From: JBCDGZ01 sp038750655
Lineage (GTDB): Bacteria > Bacteroidota > Bacteroidia > Chitinophagales > Saprospiraceae
NCBI GenBank assembly: GCA_038750655.1
Contig: JBCDGZ010000086.1
Coordinates: forward strand, 1-33,967
Direction: 5' to 3'
DNA length: 33,967 bases
Program-made: the position numbers and the translations under genes
Shown here: positions 10,071 through 17,826 of the stretch, in pieces
Numbering within the stretch: position 1 is the stretch's first letter
Layout: each line of letters begins with the position of its first letter
Notes under the pieces: generated by a model
The model's database searches: none
The model's input: only the letters and a program-made list of their open reading frames with translations
What the model was told of the DNA's origin: nothing

Positions 10071-11765
10071 ATGAAATTGCCTTTACCCCTATTCGCCATT
10101 CTAAGTGGCCTACTGCTCGTGCTGTCCTGGCCACCCATCCCATTGGGTTTCCTAATGCTCATTGCCTTTGTTCCTTTATTGTTTTTTATGGATGCCTGTA
10201 GCCAGCAAAAAGCGCATGCTGGAAAGTTCATTCTTTGGACTTTTTTAGCCTTGTTAATCTGGCAAGTAGGGAGCCTGATTTGGTTTTTTGGGATGTCGTT
10301 CAAGAATGCCACACTGGTTTGCTTGATCAATGGGGGGGCTATGGCGGGCTTGATGGGAGTCGCTTATCGGTACTACCGCTCGGGGAAGAAACTATTAGCC
10401 TATATCGCGTGGGTAGCCCTCTGGGTGGGCTACGAATACCTGCATTTGCACTGGGATTTATCTTTTCCATTGTTAGGTATTGGCAATGGATTGAGTATGT
10501 ATCCGACCCTGATTCAGTGGTATGAATTTACGGGCGTATTGGGAGGAACTATCTGGATCATTGCCGTCAATTGCCTCCTGTTCGAGCTGTTCCGATACCG
10601 GTTGGAGGAAGGCACCTTTTTACCCAAACATCTCAAAACGGTTCCGCTAGTCATTGGTCTGCCGATCATTGCATCCGTATTACTTTATTCCACTTATGAA
10701 GAAAAAGGAAAAGAGGTTGAGGTATTGACCATCCATCCTAACATTGATTGTTATTCGGAAAAATACGAGATGGGGCAGCAGGAGTTATTGGACATCTATT
10801 TGAGATTGACTTTAGAGCAAATTACCCCTCAGACGGAGTATATACTGTGGCCAGAGACAGCGTTGACTAATGCAGAATGGGTGGAATCTTTACAAAATTT
10901 TGCCGTTGTTCAACAGATTCGCGAAAAGCTGAAAGCTTATCCTAAGGCTAAAATTATTACCGGTGCGATTATTTATGAACTCTACCAAACGGGTAAGCCT
11001 GAGGAGATGCCTGTTTACATCAGTTACTCTGAGCCGCTGAATCAATCTTACTATACCTACAACGCAGCCTTTCAGATTGGTCAAGAACAGAGCGTTCCAT
11101 TACGAAGTAAGAAACACTTGGTGGCCTTCGAAGAGGGCATACCTTATCCTAATGTGCTGTCTTTTTTGAGAAATGTTTCTGGCTCCTTCGGTGGTTACGT
11201 TTTTTCTACCCGCGAGCGCAACCAAGATGTTTTTAATGCCCCATCTGGCCATAAGGTCAGCCCTTTGATTTGCTACGAAACGGCCTTCGGCGCCACGGCT
11301 GCCCAATACGTCAAGCAAGGAGCGCAGGCCCTCTTCGTCATCCTCAATGAAGGCTGGTACCAACACTGGCAAGGAGCTACCCAACTGGCCTATATCTCCA
11401 CAATCCGCGCCATAGAAACGCGCCGCAGCGTCGCCCGGTCCTCCAACTACGGCGTAAGTTGTACGATCAATCAACGCGGCGATATGCTGGCCCGTCTCGA
11501 CGAACTGGAAGCCGGTGCCCTACTTAGCACCATTCAGCTCAACCGCAACCTCACCTTCTATGCCCAAACGGGCGATTATCTTGGGGTGATAGCCGCCTTT
11601 TTAGCGATCCTATTATTTGCCTGGTCTTTTGTCGGCCTTCGCTTATGGCAGGACCCAATGGATCAAAAGGGAGGGGATAAGGCGGTCAAAAGAAGGAGGC
11701 CCAAAGCCAAAATGCCGAAAGTCAAAATGGGAGCAGCGAAAAGAAAGTCGAGCAAGAAAGGCTAG
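10071..11765 (+). CDS. lnt: Apolipoprotein N-acyltransferase Lnt
   Basis: Lnt adds the third acyl chain to the N-terminal cysteine of lipoproteins at the inner membrane. About six hydrophobic segments occupy residues 1-205. A carbon-nitrogen hydrolase domain follows, with the catalytic triad visible as E262 (ILWPETALTN), K347 (KKHLVAFEEG) and C401 (PLICYETAFG). NEGWYQH is the equivalent of the family's NDAWF. A last transmembrane helix lies at about 505-530. The protein is 564 residues, longer than E. coli Lnt (512), partly through an unusual Lys/Arg-rich tail (final 35 residues, with KRRRPKAK and AAKRKSSKKG). It is followed at 52 nt by the permease gene on the same strand. Confidence 0.94.
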   Translation: MKLPLPLFAILSGLLLVLSWPPIPLGFLMLIAFVPLLFFMDACSQQKAHAGKFILWTFLALLIWQVGSLIWFFGMSFKNATLVCLINGGAMAGLMGVAYRYYRSGKKLLAYIAWVALWVGYEYLHLHWDLSFPLLGIGNGLSMYPTLIQWYEFTGVLGGTIWIIAVNCLLFELFRYRLEEGTFLPKHLKTVPLVIGLPIIASVLLYSTYEEKGKEVEVLTIHPNIDCYSEKYEMGQQELLDIYLRLTLEQITPQTEYILWPETALTNAEWVESLQNFAVVQQIREKLKAYPKAKIITGAIIYELYQTGKPEEMPVYISYSEPLNQSYYTYNAAFQIGQEQSVPLRSKKHLVAFEEGIPYPNVLSFLRNVSGSFGGYVFSTRERNQDVFNAPSGHKVSPLICYETAFGATAAQYVKQGAQALFVILNEGWYQHWQGATQLAYISTIRAIETRRSVARSSNYGVSCTINQRGDMLARLDELEAGALLSTIQLNRNLTFYAQTGDYLGVIAAFLAILLFAWSFVGLRLWQDPMDQKGGDKAVKRRRPKAKMPKVKMGAAKRKSSKKG

Positions 11766-11817
11766 AAAAAACAGGATATGCTATATTTGCTGGTCATTAG
11801 ACAAATCTACTGATCAG

Positions 11818-12876
11818 ATGCTCCGCTACATTGCTCTTAAGTTGGCCTATGGTGTTGCTGTCTTGACCCTCGTGGTCTTGATTATCTCTTCAGTCATCTA
11901 CCTAGCTCCCGTCGACCCCGCTCGTCTTACCTTCGGACAACGGGCCGATTCGGAGAGTGTCAGCTCTAAGCGGCAGGAGCTGGGCCTCGACCAGCCTCTC
12001 TACGTACAACTGGGAATGTACTTGCGGGATATTTCGCCCATCGCCATACATCAAGACAATCAGGAGGCGCAGGAGAAATACGGCTACCTTCGCCTAATTC
12101 CGATGGGCGAGCGAGTCCTAAGCCTCAAGCTGCCCTATCTGCGCGAATCCTACCAGTACGGTCGTAAGGTCTCCGATATGCTTTGGGAGGCCATCCCACT
12201 GACGGCCATTCTGGCCCTAGCTGCCATTGTCTTGGCCACCTTAATTGGCTTACCCCTGGGCATCATCGCCTCCCTCAAGCAGAACTCCTGGTTCGACAAC
12301 TCCGCCGTGATCAGCTCTGTCATCGGCTTTTCGCTACCCAGCTATGTCTCGGCCATGATCCTGGCGTTGATTTTCGGCTACTACCTCTACGATTGGACCG
12401 GCCTAAATGTGCAGGGCAGCCTCATTGTCCTGGATGACTTCGGTGAGCCGCAGTATGTCTGGAGAAACCTGCTATTGCCTGCTTTGGCCTTGGGCATCCG
12501 GCCCGTCGCTATCATTACCCAGCTGACTCGGTCCGCCATGCTGGATGTCCTCCGGCAAGACTTCGTCCGCACCGCCACGGCCAAGGGCCTGTCCTATTAC
12601 AAAGTGGTCTTCAAACACGCCCTGCGCAATGCACTCAACCCGGTCGTTACGGCCATCTCCGGCTGGTTTGCCGCCCTGCTGGCCGGCGCATTCTTCGTCG
12701 AAAGCGTCTTCAGCTACAAAGGTCTCGGCTCCCTAACGGTAAATGCGCTATTGAACTTTGATATTCCCGTTGTGCTAGGTGCTGTCCTCTTTACTGCGGC
12801 TATTTTTGTGCTCCTCAATCTTTTGGTCGACATCCTATACGCCTGGCTTGATCCTCGTATTCGATTGGGGGAATAG
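11818..12876 (+). CDS. ABC transporter permease, DppB/OppB (dipeptide/nickel) type
   Basis: Inner-membrane permease subunit of a binding-protein-dependent ABC importer of the oligopeptide/nickel class. A transmembrane helix (about 8-30) precedes a periplasmic loop with the family motif LGLDQPLYVQ (55-64). Residues 70-120 are longer than in typical DppB. Several further helices start at about 125 (LTAILALAAIVLATLIGLPLG). The EAA loop that contacts the ATPase is DFVRTATAKGLSYYKVVFKHALRNAL. Length is 352 aa. The frame is open from 11617, overlapping lnt; MLRYIALKLA at 11818 is the natural start. No ATPase, second permease or binding protein is adjacent, so its partners must be elsewhere and the substrate is unknown. 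Confidence 0.9.
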   Translation: MLRYIALKLAYGVAVLTLVVLIISSVIYLAPVDPARLTFGQRADSESVSSKRQELGLDQPLYVQLGMYLRDISPIAIHQDNQEAQEKYGYLRLIPMGERVLSLKLPYLRESYQYGRKVSDMLWEAIPLTAILALAAIVLATLIGLPLGIIASLKQNSWFDNSAVISSVIGFSLPSYVSAMILALIFGYYLYDWTGLNVQGSLIVLDDFGEPQYVWRNLLLPALALGIRPVAIITQLTRSAMLDVLRQDFVRTATAKGLSYYKVVFKHALRNALNPVVTAISGWFAALLAGAFFVESVFSYKGLGSLTVNALLNFDIPVVLGAVLFTAAIFVLLNLLVDILYAWLDPRIRLGE

Positions 12877-12887
12877 CAGGAAATTAT

Positions 12888-12916
12888 CCCTTATTCTTGC
12901 AAGTAAGAGGTTTTTT
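12888..12916 (+). terminator. Rho-independent terminator after the lnt-permease pair
   Basis: CCCTTA (12888-12893) pairs with TAAG-A-GG (12904-12910) with one bulged A and a 10-nt loop. T6 follows directly at 12911-12916, twelve nt after the permease stop. Confidence 0.7.
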
Positions 12917-12950
12917 CGTCTTTGGGTTTTTCGCTTGTAAGCGCCACCTC

Positions 12951-13499
12951 CTATGTTCTTAGTTTAATGTTTAAATGCTGTTCGAAGAGATGAAGTTTTT
13001 GAGCTAACTCTTCCCTCAAGACGGCATCAGCAATCTCATCATCTGAGAAATTTTCAAAGAAACTGGGCAGGGAAAAATTGGCGACTACATGACCACCTAA
13101 GTAGGGAAAATAGGCCACTGCCGCCTGCAATACGGTAGTGCCACCTCTACCGCCAGGAGAAGTGGCCATTAAAAGCATCGGTTTATCTCTCCATATTTTA
13201 ATATTTACACGAGACAACCAATCTAAAGTGTTTTTAAATACTGCGGTATACGTTCCATTGTGTTCGGCCAGCGCTACGATAAATCCATCGGCTTTATCAA
13301 ATAACTCACTAAGTCTTTGAGTAGCCGTAGGAATACCATTTTCCTTTTCAAAATCAACTCCATAAATGGGAAGAACATAATCGTTCAAGTCGATTGAGAC
13401 GATTTCTACATTTTCTAGTAAACTAGAGGTATAGTGCAGTAATCTTTTGTTAATAGATTGCTGACTATTGCTTCCTGCGATTGTGATTATTTTTTTCAT
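12951..13499 (-). CDS. NAD(P)H-dependent FMN reductase family flavoprotein
   Basis: A 182-residue flavodoxin-like protein of the NADPH-dependent FMN reductase family, which reduces flavins, quinones, azo dyes or metals in the cytosol. The FMN phosphate loop is GSNSQQSINKRL (9-20). The family hallmarks AEHNGTYTAVFKNTLDWLSR (around 78-97) and TSPGGRGG (about 113-120) are intact. Codon use and base composition are more A+T-rich than in the flanking genes, as in the Crp-like gene upstream on the same strand, which hints that both were acquired. The structured element at 13588-13763 lies just upstream of its start. The physiological substrate cannot be told from sequence. Confidence 0.9.
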   Translation of the reverse strand: MKKIITIAGSNSQQSINKRLLHYTSSLLENVEIVSIDLNDYVLPIYGVDFEKENGIPTATQRLSELFDKADGFIVALAEHNGTYTAVFKNTLDWLSRVNIKIWRDKPMLLMATSPGGRGGTTVLQAAVAYFPYLGGHVVANFSLPSFFENFSDDEIADAVLREELAQKLHLFEQHLNIKLRT

Positions 13500-13587
13500 G
13501 CTTCAAAATTCTGACATGGACGCATGAAAAAAAATGAACTAGTTTAAGAGTTTATTCGGATATTATTAATCGGCCTGCAAATGCCAC

Positions 13588-13735
13588 TTTTTTGCTTAGC
13601 ATCCCATCCGCAAGCGGTTCACTCGCTTGAATGTCCACAGGACATTCACCCTTACGGGATTGCTCGTTCATGTTACAGAACCGGGCTTCGTAGCGCGGCT
13701 ACGATCCCGAACCTGCGCCTTGCCTAAGCAAAAAA
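13588..13735. repeat. 148-bp cloverleaf-like structured element with 12-bp terminal inverted repeats
   Basis: TTTTTTGCTTAG (13588-13599) is the exact reverse complement of CTAAGCAAAAAA (13724-13735). Nested inside are GGTTC/GAACC (13616-13620 with 13709-13713), CAAGCG/CGCTTG (13611-13616 with 13624-13629), GAATGTCC/GGACATTC with a 3-nt loop (13629-13647), and CGTAGC/GCTACG with a 3-nt loop (13689-13703) extended by CGGG/CCCG (13682-13685 with 13706-13709). This density of perfect pairs is far above that of ordinary spacers. It could be a MITE/REP-like mobile repeat or a structured RNA. No transposase is nearby. Confidence 0.7.
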
Positions 13736-13741
13736 TTGACT

Positions 13742-13763
13742 ACCTGCCTGCCGGCAGGCAGGT
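13742..13763. terminator. Perfect 22-bp palindrome, likely bidirectional terminator or repeat unit
   Basis: ACCTGCCTGCC joined to its own reverse complement, with no spacer. On the minus strand it lies 32 nt past the Crp-like stop codon and is followed after 6 nt by T6, so it could end that transcript. On the plus strand TTTT follows. From memory, palindromes of this CCTGCCGGCAGG kind recur in genomes of several Bacteroidota and other bacteria, so it may instead be a dispersed repeat. Confidence 0.55.
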
Positions 13764-13795
13764 TTTCGGCTCGAAGAACAAAATCCGAACGAACT

Positions 13796-14398
13796 CTAAG
13801 AGTTTTGCTTTCGGTTAACTTTTGTAATAATCTTACTCATAAATTCTGGTGTAATGCCAATGTAACCTGCTAAGTCTTTTTGGGTGATTCTATTGACAAT
13901 TTTTGGGTATTTCTTTTTGAACTCGATATATCTCTGCTCTGCACTTAATGAAATACCGTGATTGGAACGCCTAATATAACTTATTAAAGACCGTTGATAC
14001 AGCATTCGATAAAACCTTTCAAACTTCGGTATCTCTTGAAATAATAACTCATAATTAGCCCTTGAAATACCTAATAGTTCTGAATCTTCAGTAGCCTTGA
14101 TAAAGTAGTTGGTTGGGTCTTTACTCATAAAACTTGCCATATCACCAGTCCAATAGTCTTCTATCGCAAACATAGATATGTGAGGAGCACCATCTTCATC
14201 TAGGGTATACACCTTTAAGCAACCTTTAGTGATGAAGTACTCGTATTTAGTAATTTCTCCAGCTTGCATTAAAAATGCCTTCTTCTTTACAGTGATTTCC
14301 GTAAGTAAAGAAAGATATTTCTGTTTTTCTAACTCGGTTAAATCAATGAACCTAGCTATATTATTGAGTATTAATGTATGTGATTTTTGATAGTTCAA
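13796..14398 (-). CDS. Crp/Fnr family transcriptional regulator
   Basis: A 200-residue regulator with an N-terminal cyclic-nucleotide-binding-like beta barrel (about 10-125) and a C-terminal helix-turn-helix (RITQKDLAGYIGITPEFMSKI, about 171-191). The sensor has no cysteine cluster for an Fe-S centre, so it is not a canonical Fnr, and it lacks the strict RxA phosphate cassette of E. coli Crp. Such divergent regulators are common in Bacteroidota and their ligands are unknown. No ATG exists between the upstream in-frame stop and the conserved region, so the start is taken as the TTG at 14398. The A+T-rich composition resembles that of the FMN reductase gene 300 bp downstream, its possible target. 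Confidence 0.88.
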   Translation of the reverse strand: MNYQKSHTLILNNIARFIDLTELEKQKYLSLLTEITVKKKAFLMQAGEITKYEYFITKGCLKVYTLDEDGAPHISMFAIEDYWTGDMASFMSKDPTNYFIKATEDSELLGISRANYELLFQEIPKFERFYRMLYQRSLISYIRRSNHGISLSAEQRYIEFKKKYPKIVNRITQKDLAGYIGITPEFMSKIITKVNRKQNS

Positions 14399-14554
14399 TT
14401 CAGGCGGAGTTTGACTGATCTGATTTTGATTACAAGAAACTGATAGTTTGAAAATAGCTCTGGTAGGGTATCATCAGGCCGGTTTGCTAGGATAAAAAGG
14501 TAGCGTTTTTCAGCCGAAATGAGAAGTTTTTTCCCGATTAATGGATCCACTACC

Positions 14555-14588
14555 AAAAAAGAAGCCCCAACCATAAGCCAGGGCCTCT
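14555..14588 (-). terminator. Rho-independent terminator of the beta-barrel protein gene
   Basis: On the minus strand AGAGGCCC (14588-14581) pairs with GGGCTTCT (14567-14560), with one G-T wobble and a 13-nt loop, and is followed by a T-run (14559-14555). It lies about 35 nt after the stop codon. Confidence 0.7.
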
Positions 14589-14621
14589 CCGCAAAAGGTG
14601 GATATTTGTTTACGGTATATT

Positions 14622-15260
14622 TTAGAAGGTAAAGCCTACGGTAGCGATAAATCTGCCGGGGCGTTCATTAAAGCTGTAGCCATTATTGTCGAAGTTGATA
14701 TGATCGCCGAATTTGTTGAACTGGCCTTCGTATTTGACATCGAAGACGATTTTCCAGATGTCCAGGCCGATGCCGGCCTGCCAGCCGTAGGTCATCTCGT
14801 CGAAATCCTGGCGGTAGCCCTCTAGGTCGAAGAGTTCGGAGCTGCTGTTGAGGAAGATGTGGGCGACGGGGCCGCCCTGCAAGCGCAGCGGGCCGAACTT
14901 GGCGCCCATCATCAGGGGAATGTCGAGGTGTTGGTAGCTTTCGTTGAGGACAAAGTCCACTGCTTCGCCGTCGCCAAAATCGCGGACAGAGAAGTCGGTG
15001 CTGTTGGTGTTAAAAAGAATTTCGGGTTGGATAAAAAACTTTTCGATCTGGACCTGGGCGAAAATACCGAAGTGCATGCCGTAGTTGGCATCGGCAACGG
15101 AAATTCCCAGGTTACTGAAACTGTTGCCTTCTCGATTGACCAGCAGCTCGCCGGGAGCAACGTCCTGGGTGCTGAGGCCAGCTCTGACCCCAAATTTGAA
15201 TTGGGCCTGGGCAAAAAATACGGTGCAGAGACAACAACAAAGAAGAATGAGCTTTTTCAT
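14622..15260 (-). CDS. Outer-membrane beta-barrel protein (PorT/OMP_b-brl type)
   Basis: A 212-residue protein with a clear signal peptide (MKKLILLCCCLCTVFFAQAQ, cleavage after about residue 20) followed by alternating amphipathic strands typical of small eight-stranded barrels. Examples are FKFGVRAGLS, YGMHFGIFAQVQ, FFIQPEILFN, LDIPLMMGAKFG, GWQAGIGLDIWK and IVFDVKYEGQF. It ends in FIATVGFTF with a terminal Phe, the usual outer-membrane assembly signal. The family occurs in many copies per Bacteroidota genome and individual roles are mostly unknown. It is a single-gene unit with its own terminator, divergent from engB. Confidence 0.85.
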   Translation of the reverse strand: MKKLILLCCCLCTVFFAQAQFKFGVRAGLSTQDVAPGELLVNREGNSFSNLGISVADANYGMHFGIFAQVQIEKFFIQPEILFNTNSTDFSVRDFGDGEAVDFVLNESYQHLDIPLMMGAKFGPLRLQGGPVAHIFLNSSSELFDLEGYRQDFDEMTYGWQAGIGLDIWKIVFDVKYEGQFNKFGDHINFDNNGYSFNERPGRFIATVGFTF

Positions 15261-15391
15261 GATTCAGACTGTTTTATGGTTTGCTGCTAGAACGCCCCCG
15301 ATTTGTCGAATCATTATCATTTTACACTAGATTAACATATGATTAACGGCCGATTGGTCCATTTAACTGTTTATTTAGAACAGAAAGCCGT

Positions 15392-15422
15392 TTTGTTTTC
15401 TTCTATTAGAGCCCTACATTTG
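15392..15422 (+). promoter_or_regulatory. Consensus Bacteroidota promoter of engB
   Basis: TTTG (15392-15395), exactly 19 bp, then TACATTTG (15415-15422): a perfect match. The engB ATG at 15429 begins six nt after the last G, so the transcript should be leaderless or nearly so. Confidence 0.75.
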
Positions 15423-15428
15423 TAAATT

Positions 15429-16037
15429 ATGGAGATTGTATACGCTAATTACGTGGGAAGTTACCCTTCGGAGTCACAGTGTCCGAAGGACGGGAAGCCG
15501 GAGTATGCCTTCATCGGGCGTTCAAACGTGGGGAAGTCTTCACTGATCAATATGCTCTGTGGAAGAAATGAACTGGCCAGGGTCTCCAAAAAACCGGGTA
15601 AGACGCAGCATATCAATTTTTATGATATTGATAATCAATGGTATATTGTGGACCTACCAGGTTATGGCTACGCTAAAATCTCTAAGAAAAAGCGGCACGA
15701 ATGGGAGCGAATGATTGAGGGCTATCTGCTGCGTCGGCAAAAGTTGGCTTGTGCCTTTGTACTCATCGATGCCAATGTCCCTCCTCAGGATATAGATGTG
15801 GAGTTCATCAATTGGATGGGGAAAATGCAAGTCCCCTATGTCATGGTATTTACTAAAACAGATCGCCTCAAGCCGGGCCGAGCCGAGGCCAACATTGAAA
15901 CCTTTCGACAAGAGTTGCTAAAGTACTGGAATGACCTGCCGGAGTACTTTGTAAGCTCCTCGCGCGAGGGCACCGGAAGAGTGGAACTACTCGAATTTAT
16001 CGACTCTATTAACCAGCAGATTAAAGCTAAAGTATGA
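15429..16037 (+). CDS. engB: Ribosome biogenesis GTPase YsxC/EngB
   Basis: EngB is an essential GTPase of large-subunit assembly. All G motifs are present in this 202-residue protein: G1 GRSNVGKSS, G2 region KPGKTQHINFY, G3 DLPGYGYAK, G4 FTKTD and G5 SSREGTG. Its length equals the usual 195-210 aa. The consensus promoter immediately upstream supports the ATG at 15429. Its stop overlaps the ATG of the following acyltransferase gene (ATGA), pointing to translational coupling and a two-gene operon. Confidence 0.95.
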   Translation: MEIVYANYVGSYPSESQCPKDGKPEYAFIGRSNVGKSSLINMLCGRNELARVSKKPGKTQHINFYDIDNQWYIVDLPGYGYAKISKKKRHEWERMIEGYLLRRQKLACAFVLIDANVPPQDIDVEFINWMGKMQVPYVMVFTKTDRLKPGRAEANIETFRQELLKYWNDLPEYFVSSSREGTGRVELLEFIDSINQQIKAKV

Positions 16038-17743
16038 GTGAAAAGCCAAAGATTTATCCTCCAGTTATAGACAAGATCGAAGACTGGCCCATCTACCGAC
16101 TTAGCGAAGATCGGGCGGCCTTTATTCGTGAGATTGATGAGTATACCCTGAACCGTCTGGTGATGCGGGGTAGCGATAAGGTCCGGGATGTCTTGGCAAC
16201 CACTGTCTATTTGGAACGTATTCGGGTAAAAGAGGAGCCCTGGAAGGTTGATCCTCCCAATGAGCGACAGTACTGGCGTCGAATGCGAAAGCAGCTGGTT
16301 GCGGCTTCCGATGGGAAGAATGAAGAGAATAACAAAGAGGCGGCGCAGGAATTATTGAAAAAGATTATTCACCGCTATTCGGAGGAAATTGTCGGGACTT
16401 TTAATATCAAAACTTTTCTCTTTGCCCGTAAATTCTTGTCGGTCTTTTTCCATCGCCTGTTGAATACGGCGGCCAATCGTAATTTTAGACGCATCTACAG
16501 TGCGAAGCACAAGGTGCATGAACGCCTACAGGTCAAAGGGCAGATTGAAGCGGTACGTAAGTTGATGAAAAAAGGGACCGTCGTCGTCGTTCCCACCCAC
16601 TTTAGCAACCTCGACTCTATCCTTATTGGCTATGCGATGGATGCGGTGATGGGCTTGCCCTCCTTCTCCTACGGCGCCGGCCTAAACCTCTACAACACCG
16701 GCTACACCGCCTACTTCATGAATCGCCTCGGGGCCTACCGGCTAGACCGTCGCAAGAAAAACCCCATCTATCTGGAGACCCTAAAAGCGATGTCGACACT
16801 CTCGATCCAGCGAGGAACCAACAGCCTATTCTTCCCGGGCGGAACCCGCTCCCGCTCTGGCAAACTAGAGGATAAGCTGAAAATGGGACTGCTTGGAACG
16901 GTCGTCGAAGCCCAAAGGGCCCTGTGCCAGGAGAACAGCGATGGAAAAATATTCATCGTCCCCCTCATCCTTAGCTATCATTTTGTCCTCGAAGCCAACT
17001 ATCTGATCGATCAACACCTCAAGCGCACCGGAAAGGAGCAATACCTGGATGCTTCCTACAGCCGTCGCAAAATCCTGAAATTTGCCTGGCAGTTATTTTC
17101 TGAAAGTTCTGACATCACCCTTTCCTTCGGGCAACCCATGGATGTCCTGGGCAATCCAATTGATGAAGAGGGCCTAAGTTATGATCAACACGGTAATGTC
17201 ATTGACATCAAGGAGTATTTCATTGGAAAAGGAGAGATTAAGGAAGACTTGCAAAGAGAGGCCGAATACACCAAGATTTTAGCAGAAAGAATCGTAGAGC
17301 GCTACCATAAAGATAACATTGTTCTAAGCAGTCACCTGCTGGCTTTCAGCATCTTCAATATCTTTAAGCAACAGAACACTAGCCTCGATTTGTATGCCCT
17401 GTTGCGCCTTCCGCCGGAAGACTATACCTTCCCACTTCCGCTGGTAATTAAAGTGATTGAGCAACTACGCAGGGTCCTTTTTGCCATGGAGGCCGAGGGA
17501 AAAATTAAACTCTCGGAGCAAATCCGCTGGGAGCTTGAAGCCCTGATCAAAGACGGGGTACGTAATCTGGGGAATTATCATGCCCTCAAGCCCCTGAAAT
17601 TCAATAAAGAGGGGGATGTGATCAGTGAAGATTTTAAAGTTCTCTACTATTACCATAACCGATTGGATAATTACCAACTCGATCAGTACATCACAATCGA
17701 TGCGCAGGTGAAGCCCAAGGCGGAAGCTACGGTGATTTCTTAG
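16034..17743 (+). CDS. Large PlsB/PlsC-type glycerolipid acyltransferase
   Basis: A 569-residue protein containing a PlsC-type glycerol(-3-phosphate) acyltransferase domain in its middle. Motif I (HX4D) is HFSNLD at about 194-199, followed by GLNLYNTGYTAYFMNRLGAYRLDR (motif II region). The substrate-binding motif is FFPGGTRSRSG (about 266-276), close to the FPEGTRS form of PlsC. The fourth motif region is FIVPLILSYHFVLE. The flanking regions (1-150 and 400-569) resemble long PlsB-like proteins rather than the short AGPATs of 240 aa. It should act at the inner membrane in phospholipid synthesis. Which step it catalyses (first or second acylation) is not decided by the sequence. It overlaps engB by 4 nt. 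Confidence 0.87.
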   Translation: MSEKPKIYPPVIDKIEDWPIYRLSEDRAAFIREIDEYTLNRLVMRGSDKVRDVLATTVYLERIRVKEEPWKVDPPNERQYWRRMRKQLVAASDGKNEENNKEAAQELLKKIIHRYSEEIVGTFNIKTFLFARKFLSVFFHRLLNTAANRNFRRIYSAKHKVHERLQVKGQIEAVRKLMKKGTVVVVPTHFSNLDSILIGYAMDAVMGLPSFSYGAGLNLYNTGYTAYFMNRLGAYRLDRRKKNPIYLETLKAMSTLSIQRGTNSLFFPGGTRSRSGKLEDKLKMGLLGTVVEAQRALCQENSDGKIFIVPLILSYHFVLEANYLIDQHLKRTGKEQYLDASYSRRKILKFAWQLFSESSDITLSFGQPMDVLGNPIDEEGLSYDQHGNVIDIKEYFIGKGEIKEDLQREAEYTKILAERIVERYHKDNIVLSSHLLAFSIFNIFKQQNTSLDLYALLRLPPEDYTFPLPLVIKVIEQLRRVLFAMEAEGKIKLSEQIRWELEALIKDGVRNLGNYHALKPLKFNKEGDVISEDFKVLYYYHNRLDNYQLDQYITIDAQVKPKAEATVIS

Positions 17744-17794
17744 CTACATCTTCAAAAAGCCCGTATTTCACAAGGTCGAAAAGCAACAAAATAG

Positions 17795-17802
17795 TATCTT
17801 TG
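17795..17802 (+). promoter_or_regulatory. -7 element for the channel gene
   Basis: TATCTTTG matches TAnnTTTG exactly, 24 nt before the ATG at 17827. No TTG is seen at the right distance upstream. Confidence 0.5.
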
Positions 17803-17826
17803 CCGCATCCAAAAAAGCGGCCTTCA

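Larger units (their letters stand above)
13500..13795. other. Gene-free, hairpin-rich spacer between FMN reductase and Crp-like genes
   Basis: The 296-bp spacer contains no credible gene. A 63-codon plus-strand frame (13627-13818) is simply a read-through of the repeats, as shown by its LPAGRQV segment, which is the translation of the 22-bp palindrome. The structural elements are listed separately. Confidence 0.6.

Noticed and set aside
13627..13818. 63-codon frame over the hairpin element, containing LPAGRQV
   Set aside because: The reading comes from the structured repeat and palindrome; it also runs into the end of the Crp-like gene on the other strand.
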